A DNA stretch of 47,364 nucleotides from Terriglobia bacterium. Lineage in GTDB: Bacteria > Acidobacteriota > Terriglobia > Bryobacterales > UBA6623. Both the position numbers and the translations under genes were made by a program. Position 1 is the first letter of the stretch. The number at the start of each line of letters is the position of its first letter. The notes beneath the pieces are model-generated. The model searched no databases and was not told the origin of the DNA. It was given only the letters and a program-made list of their open reading frames with translations. The DNA lies in NCBI GenBank assembly GCA_009841225.1, contig VXMF01000034.1:1-47364 (forward strand). The letters run 5' to 3'. This document shows, piece after piece, positions 36,104 through 43,800 of this stretch.

Positions 36104-36446
36104 CGCTCCGTCTCGAGGCGAGATCTGGAATCTGCGCTTCGACCCCAGCGAGGGCGCTGAAATTACGAAGATCCGGCCCGCTGTTGTAATAAGCATTCCA
36201 GCAGTAGGTAGGCTCCCCTTGCGAATAGTCGCTCCCGTCACCGAGTGGAAAGATCACTATTCTCGATTCCCCTGGCTCGTCCGCATTGTAGCTACCAAGA
36301 GAAACGGACTGGCCAAGGACTCTGCTGCGGACGCGTTTCAAGTGAAGTCGGTATCGCTCACCAGGTTTGTATCCCAAGTTGGCTCTATCGCCGCTGACGA
36401 TCTGCAAGAAATCAGCGCCGCCGTCGCACTCTGCGTCGGTGCGTAG
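36078..36446 (+). CDS. MazF/PemK-like type II toxin
   Basis: A 122-residue PemK/MazF-family protein, a fold whose toxic members are mRNA interferases. The family signature RGEIWNLRFDPSEGAEITKIRPAVVIS is recognisable (here cited from RGEIW through RPAVVI), followed by LRIVAPVTEW and later VKSVSLTRF and IGSIAADDLQEI-like blocks (VGSIAADDLQEISAAV). GGAGG lies about 10 nt before the ATG. The gene starts inside the end of the XRE-ImmA gene (26-bp overlap), which implies co-translation. There is no separate small antitoxin, so the XRE-ImmA protein is the likely partner. Confidence 0.85.
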   Translation: MTSRSRSASAPSRGEIWNLRFDPSEGAEITKIRPAVVISIPAVGRLPLRIVAPVTEWKDHYSRFPWLVRIVATKRNGLAKDSAADAFQVKSVSLTRFVSQVGSIAADDLQEISAAVALCVGA

Positions 36447-36461
36447 ACAAGGAGAATACAC

Positions 36462-36701
36462 ATGCACAAGATTATTTTTCACAACCTCGGCAATGCCGAC
36501 TGCATTAGGCTCGAGCTTTCGAATAACAGGCGCGTGCTATTGGACTATGCGGATTGCCGTGATCCAACGAACCCGGATGATCGTCGGTGTGACCTACCCG
36601 AAACGCTGGGTGAGGAAGTCGGCAAGTAAGATTTCTATGACGTTGTTGCCTTCACTCATCTCAACAGGGACGCCCCATCTGACTATGCCTTTCCAGGCTG
36701 A
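36462..36701 (+). pseudogene. 5' fragment of an MBL-fold metallohydrolase, with an in-frame stop
   Basis: An AAGGAG ribosome site and ATG start 16 bp after the toxin gene a frame reading MHKIIFHNLGNADCIRLEL with LLDYADCRDP, then a TAA (36627-36629). The same frame continues as DFYDVVAFTHLNRD and ends at TGA (36699-36701). This matches the N-terminus of metallo-beta-lactamase-fold hydrolases whose zinc motif is THxDxDH; here the motif is degraded to THLNRDA and the rest of the gene is absent. At least two lesions make it non-functional. It would have been the third gene of the XRE-ImmA/toxin operon. Confidence 0.6.
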
Positions 36702-37120
36702 GTGCATAGGCTACACGCAGCCAAACGAGGGCCCGTGGCTGATTGCCTACCTGACTTGGAACCGTGACGCTCACAGATCCCGACGCTTTCCGCCATTTGG
36801 AATTACCGTCGCGACTAGATGCGCCTAAAAAAGCAAGGGCCTCCGAAGAGGCCCTGCGCTCGAAACCGCAAGGGGAGTAACACGAGTTTGGCCCAGACCG
36901 GCGGCGAAGTTCAAGAACCAGTCTCTTCCATGGTGCAGCTGCTTGTGCAGAAAACCCGAAGCTTCTCTCCTCAACTGGCAACGCACCTACACCTGAGGCT
37001 ATCAGCACGAACTGCGGGTATCTAGGAGGTGTCTCGAAACTCGGCTCGCGGCCGGAGCCGGGACGGAAGGCCCTAGCGGCCGAGCTCCTTCCGCTTTCTC
37101 ACTCACACAGTGATGTCGGG
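36702..37120. other. Non-coding stretch between two decayed genes
   Basis: No gene is recognised. The only clear signal is a strong minus-strand terminator at 36836-36855. A minus-strand frame of 115 codons (36661-37008) crosses that terminator and has no recognisable content, so I do not call it. Confidence 0.4.
36836..36855 (-). terminator. Intrinsic terminator reading on the minus strand
   Basis: Read on the minus strand, AGGGCCTC-TTCG-GAGGCCCT forms a perfect 8-bp stem with a stable UUCG tetraloop, followed by TGC and six T residues. It should end transcripts entering from the right, possibly those of the antitoxin gene at 37121-37384 or an unrecognised RNA. Confidence 0.7.
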
Positions 37121-37384
37121 CTACCGCTTCTCGGTCAGCCGCCCGGAGAGGTATTTGTGGATGACGCTGGAAAGCAGTGTCTGACAAGATATCCCTTCCT
37201 CTCTCGCCCGAGCTTTAGCGAGGCGGAAGTCGCGCTCGGTTACCCGCAGATTCACACGCTTGGTCTTGTTGAACGTATTTCGAGCCGACTCTAGGGCCGA
37301 CTCAACCTCTCGTTCAACGTCGCGAGCAGAGCGCAAATCACCCCGCTCGAATCTGTCAAGAATGTCAGCCTCGTCTGCGCTCAT
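37121..37384 (-). CDS. CopG/RHH-type antitoxin of the BrnT class
   Basis: An 87-residue antitoxin-like protein. It opens with a helical part (DEADILDRFERGDLRSARDV) and continues with a ribbon-helix-helix domain, TFNKTKRVNLRVTERDFRLA with AREEGISCQTLLSSVIHKYL. Proteins of this layout sit directly after BrnT toxin genes and repress the pair. The ATG at 37384 gives the normal antitoxin length; the open frame continues upstream to 37531 and contains a piece of the toxin (see the remnant entry). It may be an orphan antitoxin that can still neutralise a related toxin. Confidence 0.7.
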   Translation of the reverse strand: MSADEADILDRFERGDLRSARDVEREVESALESARNTFNKTKRVNLRVTERDFRLAKARAREEGISCQTLLSSVIHKYLSGRLTEKR

Positions 37385-37531
37385 GTCTTTGTTCACGATC
37401 GCGGCCTCGTCTGGTACGTCGACCGAAATTCCCTGCTGCTCGATGATTCGTTGATTCTTCTCCGTGTTCCAGTCGAAACTGGCGCTCACAAGTCGACTGT
37501 ACACAATGTGTGCATTTTGGCAACAGATCAC
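37385..37531 (-). pseudogene. N-terminal remnant of a BrnT toxin, fused in frame to the antitoxin
   Basis: Immediately upstream of and in frame with the antitoxin is SASFDWNTEKNQRIIEQQGI, which fits the start of BrnT toxins (FEWDxxKNxxNxxKHGIS). The toxin's remaining 50-60 residues are missing and the frame runs on through VDVPDEAAIVNKD into the antitoxin. An in-frame internal deletion would explain this. If translation begins at the toxin start, a 136-residue fusion would be made. Confidence 0.5.
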
Positions 37532-37636
37532 GGCGGGGAAACCGGAAATGGGCGGATCCGCAAACGTCGTCTCCGGACCAGCGCCTACTGCTGCCTAGGC
37601 CACGAGCGCTGAGGCGGTCTCCCGCCCTAGCCTTGT

Positions 37637-38596
37637 CTATGGGCCTGGAGTCACGCGCGCCGTGGCGTAAACGATGATCCTCGGGTTGGAGGACGCACCG
37701 GAATAGAGGTACAGCGTGTCGTCTTCCAGATAGAACTCGCCGCCCCGGTATCGGTCCTTGAGAGGCGATCCGGGCGGTGGATCGATTAGCACGAAACGCT
37801 TGCCCTTGGCGCCAACCGGGTTCAGCTCGGCATCCACTTCGACGTACTTGATGTTGCCGCCTCGCCAAGCGGTGTGATCTTGGTAGACGATATAGTTGCG
37901 GTCCTTCCAGCGGAGAAGAGAGGGGCCGTACAGATCGTTGTTATCTCCCTCGATCGGCTCCACCAACGGGGTCTTCAACTGGACCCAGTTCTCAGCGTCT
38001 TTGGAGTGCGCTAGCCAGACGCATCGAATCTCTCTTCCCTTGATAAACCCTGAATAGAGCATGACGTATTTGCTGCCGTAGCGCTCGAGCGGAAACTCGT
38101 AGACTCGGGTGTAGGTGGCGTTGCGCGTGCCGATGTTCGCTGAAGTGATGCTCACGCCCCGATGCTCGAAGCGAATCCCGTCTCGACTGGTCCACAGCTC
38201 GGTTCGAGAGTTTCGTGTGTGTCCCCACATGTAGAACTCGTCCTTCTCTTCGATCCAGCGGATATCCGGAGAAGACGGGCCCTTGATGACCGGATTGGCC
38301 TTGTATTCCGTCCACGGGCCGTCGAGACTGTCGGCGTACGCCATGCTGATCGCCACGTGCTTGTGAGGAGCGTAGTACAGGTAGAATTTGCCCAGCGGAG
38401 CCTCGATTCGTCCCTCGGTCCTGATGATGGAGGGGTGGATCAGCTGCTGGGTCGGGGTGTAGGTCAGATCCTTGGGGTGTAGGGCGACGCCCTGAAAGGT
38501 GAATTCGGGTAAGCGTCCCCCTGCTTGCATCGAACATGCAGTAAACAGAAGGATGGTGCAGCGCCACCGCGTTGGGGCTAGCCGATTCGTTCTCAT
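37637..38596 (-). CDS. Exported glycosidase-like beta-propeller (GH43/GH117-type)
   Basis: A 319-residue protein. The ATG at 38596 gives a short hydrophobic lead with a cysteine (TILLFTACSM), a possible lipoprotein signal. The rest reads as a five-bladed propeller of the GH43/GH117/GH32 kind: FYLYYAPHKHVAISMAYADS, DGPWTEYKANPVIKGPSSPD, ELWTSRDGIRFEHRG, WLAHSKDAENWVQLKTPLV, DLYGPSLLRWKDRNYIVYQD and GGEFYLEDDTLYLYSGAS. Acidic residues in blade-start positions could be catalytic, but I cannot assign them. It stands alone among island genes and faces no other carbohydrate gene nearby; the GH51 gene is 4 kb to the left. Confidence 0.75.
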   Translation of the reverse strand: MRTNRLAPTRWRCTILLFTACSMQAGGRLPEFTFQGVALHPKDLTYTPTQQLIHPSIIRTEGRIEAPLGKFYLYYAPHKHVAISMAYADSLDGPWTEYKANPVIKGPSSPDIRWIEEKDEFYMWGHTRNSRTELWTSRDGIRFEHRGVSITSANIGTRNATYTRVYEFPLERYGSKYVMLYSGFIKGREIRCVWLAHSKDAENWVQLKTPLVEPIEGDNNDLYGPSLLRWKDRNYIVYQDHTAWRGGNIKYVEVDAELNPVGAKGKRFVLIDPPPGSPLKDRYRGGEFYLEDDTLYLYSGASSNPRIIVYATARVTPGP

Positions 38597-38711
38597 CGCC
38601 TCGTCCGCAAGCGCTTCGATTCTACTAGTCTGAGGAAGAGATGACTTGGGCCACGGCGGTGAACCCATCGAGTGGGTGCATGACCCTGATCGTAGACATG
38701 GGGGCGCCGAG

Positions 38712-38945
38712 GTGATTCGAACACAGATATACCTGACCAGTCGGCAGCGAGACCAACTTGCCGCTCTCGCCCGCAACGTAGGCAGGCGGCGAAGCGAACT
38801 GATCCGCGAAGCCATTGATCGATTTATCGAACAACATGCACGCGACCGACGTCGGGCGGTGCTAGCTCGCGCCGTCGGAATCTGGAAGGATCGAACAGAC
38901 CTCCCTTCCGCAGACGCTCTGCGGGGTACTTGGAACAGGCGCTGA
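38712..38945 (+). CDS. RHH (VapB/CopG-like) antitoxin
   Basis: A 77-residue ribbon-helix-helix protein starting at GTG 38712: RTQIYLTSRQRDQLAALARN followed by GRRRSELIREAIDRFIEQH, a canonical beta-helix-helix that binds DNA and the toxin. The tail contains WKDRTDLPSADALRGTW, the toxin-binding peptide of such antitoxins. The downstream PIN toxin gene is broken, so this may be an orphan. A longer in-frame start at 38646 exists but adds no conserved sequence. Confidence 0.75.
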   Translation: MIRTQIYLTSRQRDQLAALARNVGRRRSELIREAIDRFIEQHARDRRRAVLARAVGIWKDRTDLPSADALRGTWNRR

Positions 38946-38947
38946 AG

Positions 38948-39338
38948 ATGCAGCGCTGTTTCTAGTCGATGCGGACATTCTGATCGACTACCTGCGAGGC
39001 CACCCAATCGCGGTCCCTTTCGTGCATGAACATGCGGATCGCATCACCGTGTCCGGAATGTCGGTTGCGGAGCTCTACGCTGGTGTCCGAGGTGCCGCCG
39101 AAGTCGCGGAACGCCAAGACCTAGAAAACTCCCTTGCGCTGTTCCCCGGAGTCCCGGTCAGTGCGGATCTCGCGAAGGTCGGTGGGTTGAATCGCCAAGC
39201 CTACGGACGATCTCATGGGGTTGGCCTGGCGCACGCTATGATCGCGGCGACCTCCGGTCTGTCCTAGTGCTCATTGAAGAACCTGAATGCCAAGCACTAC
39301 CCCATGTTCAGTGGCCTCGACCCCGCCATTACAAGTAG
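38948..39338 (+). pseudogene. Broken PIN-domain (VapC-like) toxin
   Basis: A PIN ribonuclease frame is recognisable (LVDADILIDYLRGHPIAVPF, ITVSGMSVAELYAGVRG, FPGVPVSADLAKVGG, YGRSHGVGLAHAMIAATS), but it is damaged several times. The ATG at 38948 is out of frame with the PIN frame. The usual catalytic Asp of GLADA is His (GLAHA). A TAG interrupts it at 39265-39267, and a one-base deletion near 39329 shifts the end. After the TAG the same frame still reads LNAKHYPMFSGLDPA, the normal VapC C-terminus. The toxin is almost certainly inactive. Confidence 0.8.
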
Positions 39339-39555
39339 CCGGATCGACCGTCTCGTCGGCACCTAGACAGGTTCCTGACCGGGCACCTGCGCGCCAACAA
39401 GGAGACCCCCGCACCCTGATGTCCCGGCTCAAGGCCCGGCCTCATGTGGTATCACACAACTGACAAGAGGCACGAACCCCGCAAATCCGGCATTCAATGC
39501 CATGATTACGGGGATAAGTCGTCGCCACGTCGCCCGCGCCATCAGCTCCCGATTC
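39271..39555 (+). repeat. Left copy of a ~280-bp direct repeat flanking the STAND cassette
   Basis: This segment matches 45142-45420 along its whole length with scattered substitutions and small indels (roughly 85% by eye). It begins in the vapC 3' end (AAGCACTACCCCATGTTCAG region), crosses a shared intergenic part (CAAATCCGGCATTCAAT), and ends in the first 14 codons of a DUF4143 gene (SRRHVARAISSRF then TAA), which here has lost its ATG (ATA) and stops at once. Confidence 0.85.
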
Positions 39556-39561
39556 TAATTG

Positions 39562-39593
39562 TACTCTGTTGACTAAATTTACTCAATAGAGTA
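39562..39593 (+). promoter_or_regulatory. 32-bp near-perfect palindrome over the cassette promoter
   Basis: Outer arms TACTCT (39562-39567) and AGAGTA (39588-39593) and inner arms TTGACTAAA/TTTACTCAA are centred on the same point; 28 of 32 positions are symmetric. The palindrome contains the whole -35 box and touches the -10 box, so a bound dimer or tetramer would block RNA polymerase. The binding protein is unknown; the adjacent gene products are candidates. Confidence 0.75.
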
Positions 39594-39597
39594 TGAT
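39569..39597 (+). promoter_or_regulatory. Strong promoter of the DUF4143-STAND operon, predicted leaderless
   Basis: TTGACT (39569-39574), a 17-bp spacer and TATGAT (39592-39597) are each one mismatch from consensus. The expected start of transcription, about 7 nt after the -10 box, coincides with the GTG start codon at 39604. No Shine-Dalgarno precedes that GTG. Confidence 0.75.
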
Positions 39598-39603
39598 CAT
39601 TGT

Positions 39604-40857
39604 GTGCCGCAATTTCAGAGGGCTCACGTCCAAGAGCTCTGCGATCTCCTAGAAGCCAGTCCGAGATTCATAATCGCGATCTTTGGTCCGCGCCAGACGG
39701 GTAAGACAACGATAGTCCGGCAAGCGCTCGAGCGGACGAGTATCCCGGGTCGCCTGCTGCCGATTGACAGCCTTGAATCGCCCCCACTGGACGCCTCTCC
39801 CGGCTTGACCGGGGAGCCTCCAGTGATTCCCCGCGCGGGATCCACAGAATGGCTCGTGCGGCACTGGCGTGCCGCTCGGGCCGAGGCCGAACTCACTCGC
39901 CGTGGCTTCGTCCTCGTCTTGGACGAAATCCAAAAACTACCCGACTGGTCAGAGACCGTGAAAGGGCTCTGGGATGCCGACCGGGCCCGCGGCTGCCCGC
40001 TGCGAATAGTGCTCCTCGGATCCGCCCCTCTGCTACTGCAATCGGGCCTCAACGAGAGCCTGATGGGTCGTTTTCTGCCCCTGTCCGTCACTCACTGGAC
40101 CTACGACGAGATGTCCCAAGGGTTTGGATTCAGCTTGGACGAATATCTGTATTTCGGAGGCTATCCGGGGCCTGCGCACATTCGAGGAAACTCGAAGCTT
40201 TGGATGGGTTACATGGCGGAATCCATCGTGGCTCCGGCAATTGATCGCGACCTCCTCGCTATGACGCGCGTGGACAAACCCGCTCTGCTAAGGCAGCTGG
40301 TGGACGCTGCACTCCACTATTCCGGGCAGATCGTCTCATACAACAAGCTACTGGGGCAATTGCAGGACGCTGGCAACACGACCACCCTTGCGCGGTACAT
40401 CGATCTGCTGTCCCGTGTGGGCCTAGTGGCAGGATTGTCGAAATACAGCGGGGCCCACGTCAGGAGCAGAGCCTCGAGCCCAAAGCTGAACGTCTTGAAC
40501 ACATCGCTGATGACTGCCGGGTCTACGTATAGCTTTGACGAGGCTCGCAACGACCGCACCTTCTGGGGACGCATCGTCGAGAGTGCCGTCGGAGCTCACT
40601 TGGTCAACAGTGCAACGCCAGGTATCGAGGTCCAGTATTGGCGCGAGGGCAACACCGAGGTGGACTTCGTGTTGCGCGGCGGGCCGCGGATTGTCGGGAT
40701 CGAAGTGAAGAGCGGCGGGACGTTGCGGCACGCGAGGGGAATGGATACATTCCGGGCGAAGCACTCCGTCGATCACTGCCTAGTTGTCGGAGGTGGCGGA
40801 GTGTCTCTCGACGAATTCCTGAGCGAACCCGCAGAACACTGGCTGAGGCAACCATGA
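39604..40857 (+). CDS. AAA_14/DUF4143 ATPase, first gene of the STAND operon
   Basis: A 417-residue ATPase starting at GTG. Walker A is GPRQTGKTT (28-36), Walker B VLVLDEIQKL (103-112), sensor 1 IVLLGSAPLLL. A winged-helix-like middle (VSYNKLLGQLQDAGNTTTLA, RYIDLLSRVGLV) leads to the DUF4143 C-terminal domain, which has a PD-(D/E)XK-like fold; the residues Asp354, Glu367 and Lys369 are present (EVDFVLRGG, IVGIEVKSGG). Proteins of this class are widespread, found in bacteria and archaea, and their role is unclear. Its stop overlaps the start of the following gene (ATGA), so both are made together. It shares domain order, but little detail, with the DUF4143 protein at 45379-46545. Confidence 0.9.
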   Translation: MPQFQRAHVQELCDLLEASPRFIIAIFGPRQTGKTTIVRQALERTSIPGRLLPIDSLESPPLDASPGLTGEPPVIPRAGSTEWLVRHWRAARAEAELTRRGFVLVLDEIQKLPDWSETVKGLWDADRARGCPLRIVLLGSAPLLLQSGLNESLMGRFLPLSVTHWTYDEMSQGFGFSLDEYLYFGGYPGPAHIRGNSKLWMGYMAESIVAPAIDRDLLAMTRVDKPALLRQLVDAALHYSGQIVSYNKLLGQLQDAGNTTTLARYIDLLSRVGLVAGLSKYSGAHVRSRASSPKLNVLNTSLMTAGSTYSFDEARNDRTFWGRIVESAVGAHLVNSATPGIEVQYWREGNTEVDFVLRGGPRIVGIEVKSGGTLRHARGMDTFRAKHSVDHCLVVGGGGVSLDEFLSEPAEHWLRQP

Positions 40858-43800
40858 GTGGGACAGTAGCCAGGACCTGCACCCAATTGAAGGGTGGCGG
40901 TCAATTCCCCGCCTCCGATGGCTTGCGGACGGAGCTGGCCGAATACCGCTCGGTGCATGCTTATGTTCTGCTCGGGGATCCGGGTTCTGGCAAGACAACC
41001 GCGTTCCAGACGGAAAGCGAGGCGCTCGGGGACGAGGCCCTGTTCATTACTGCAAGGGACTTCCTAGTGCACGCGTCGGCGCTGCACGAGCTTGGCGGGA
41101 AGACGCTGTTCATTGACGGGCTCGACGAGGTCCGCGCCGGAAAATCGGATGCGCGAACTCCTTTCGACGAGATTCGCAGACTGCTGATCAAGCTGGATAG
41201 GCCCAGATTCCGGATTTCCTGCCGAGAAGCGGACTGGTTCGGCGAGAACGACCGCCAAGGGCTCTCCTATGTCGTCCCGGACTCCAGTCTTGCGGTACTC
41301 CGCCTAGAACCGCTCACTAAGGCGGACAGCCTCTCGATCCTTCGCGACAGTCTTGGTGTAGGCGATCCCCATGACTTTCTCATGCAGGCTCGTCAAGCCG
41401 GTCTCGAGGGTCTGCTCGACAACCCGCAGTCCTTGGAGTTGCTCGCTCATGCCGTAAATCAAGGCGATGGGTGGCCTGAGAGTCGCCTAGAAGTGTTCGA
41501 GCTGGCCTGCCGGGAAATGGCTAGCGAGTCGAATCAGGAGCACCAGCTTGGGGCTCTGTACAGCCCGTCGACGGACTCGCGGATCGATTGCGCTGGACGC
41601 CTGTGCGCATTCCTGCTGATATCCGACAAGGCCGGATACTCCCTCGACGTCCAAGGCCCAGACGGAGACTGGATTTCACGAGACCCGTGTGGCGACGAGG
41701 ATCCGCAGGATCTACACGTAGCTGTGTCCTCGAAGCTGTTCAGGGCGGACTCGGAGCGGTGCTTCAGCCCAGTTCATCGCCAGATTGCAGAGTTTCTGGG
41801 CGCCAAGCACCTCGCACGACTCATCGCGGAGGGGCTGTCGCAGCGTCGAGTGCTGGCGCTGATAACGGGCGGCGACGGTGTGGTGGTGACGGCGCTTCGG
41901 GGGCTGTCAGCTTGGCTGGCGACGCACAGTGAACCAATCCGGGCTGAACTCATCGACAAGAATCCCGTCGATCTGGGCATCTACGGCGACCTAGGAGCCT
42001 TTTCGGGAGATGACAAGGGACGGGTGCTTGAAGGTTTGCTGGCTCAGCCCATGAGCCTGTCGAGAGCGTTGTTCGACTCTAGGAGGTTCTCCCCTCTGGC
42101 TGCTGCCGAAACCGAGTCACGAATCCGCAGGGTGTTGAGCAGTGAGGAGAGAGATTCGAAGCAGGAGATCCGTGTGACGTTCCTCTCTAAGCTCCTCTCC
42201 AAGGGAAAGCGGCTCCCAAGTTTGGAGGGTGTGATTCTTGAGATCGTGCGGGACAATTCCTGGACTGCTAGGGTCCGTGAGGCAGCACTCGAAGCTGCCA
42301 TGCACTACCGACAGGACTCCCCAAAGGGAGACGAGGAGCTGAAGGCACTACTCGAGGAGTTCAGGGCTGAGGGAATCTCTATTGCCAATCGCGACCTCTG
42401 CGGAATCCTGCTCCAAGCGCTCTATCCCAATACCGTCGGCCCAAGCAAAGTATGGGACTACTTCACTCAGCTTGGCGGCGCAGGGCCATGGGGCCACTAC
42501 CTGGATTTCTGGCGAACAGAACTAGTTGCTCAGTCAACCGCCGCCGCCGTCGCGGAACTACTCGACACATTCGCTGAGTCTATCTCTCGACTGGAACCAA
42601 CGATCGATGACCTCCGGCTCTGGGATCTCCCTCTGGAGATGCTTCACAAAGGCCTAGAACTCCACGGGGATAGCGTGGACGTCGATCGCGTCTCCGCATG
42701 GCTCCGTACCTGTGCCGGAGCGGCTGATCGACGCGCGTCGAATCCTCCCCAGCCCCTGCTGGAGATTCGAGCATGGCTGGAACATCATCCGGAAGTCCAG
42801 AAACACGTGATTCTGGAAGGTTTGGAGCTCTGCCAAGGTGGCGACGACGTCGGTCATGTAGATTTCAACAACAGGAAACGTCTAGTGGGAGCGAAGCCGC
42901 CGGCGGACTTCGGACGGTGGTGCTTGGCGCAGGCTGTCAGGCTGGCCAGCTCTAAGCCGGGAGTCGCGAAGCACTTGTTTCTTGAGGCCTATAGGGCGTC
43001 CCACACGCCCGATCAAGGCGAAGGACTCTCCTTGGAGTTCTTGCAGGAGCAGGCGCGAGGGCACGCACTTCTCAGCGAGGTCCTGACGCAACTTGAGGTT
43101 CCGACACCTGCACCAATGCGGCAGGATCATAGGGCGCAGCAACACGGCACTTGGGCTGCGGAACAGGAGCGACAGCGCGAACAGTTGCGGGAGATCGTGC
43201 GGTCGCACGAGAGCGTCCTTCTGGAGAACCGCGCCCATCCGGAACTGTTACATCAGCTAGCGCTCGTGTACTTTGGCGAGTCTCAAGGCGCCAAGACCGG
43301 ATTGCACGGGAAAGGCGCGATCGCCCTAGCCCTGCGGGACCCCGATGCCATCGCCGCTGCGATGCATGGCCTGCGCGCCAGCGTCGACCGCGATGACCTG
43401 CCAAACGTCCGGGAAATCATCCGACTAGCAAAGGACGGAAGGCAGCACTTGATCTGCTGGCCGGTGCTGGCAGGACTACAGGAACGCCAGAAGGACTCGC
43501 CCAGCCTCCTGCTCCAGCTGGAAGACTCCAGGCTGCGCTCGTGCGTGGCGTGCCTCCACTGTTGGAAGCCACCCTTTACCGAGGTCGCCCACGAAATCCC
43601 CTCTTGGTACCAGACCCTGCTCGAAGACCGTCCGGAACTCGTATCGGACGTTGCAACCCAGTGCGCTTCCGCTGCGCTGCGCAACAACCGGATGATCAGT
43701 GTCTATTTCTGGTTGATCGCGAAGGGCTCGCGGGACCAACCGAGTTCCCGGAACGCATTACTGGGATTGCTGGGGGCTCTTCCGACGAGGTGCAATTCGC

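Noticed and set aside
36661..37008. A 115-codon minus-strand gene
   Set aside because: It runs through a strong minus-strand terminator and has no recognisable content or ribosome site.
40638..40853. A 72-codon N-terminal extension of the STAND protein
   Set aside because: It lies wholly inside the upstream ATPase gene and is Arg-rich; ATG 40854 overlaps the stop of that gene by ATGA and starts right before conserved sequence.
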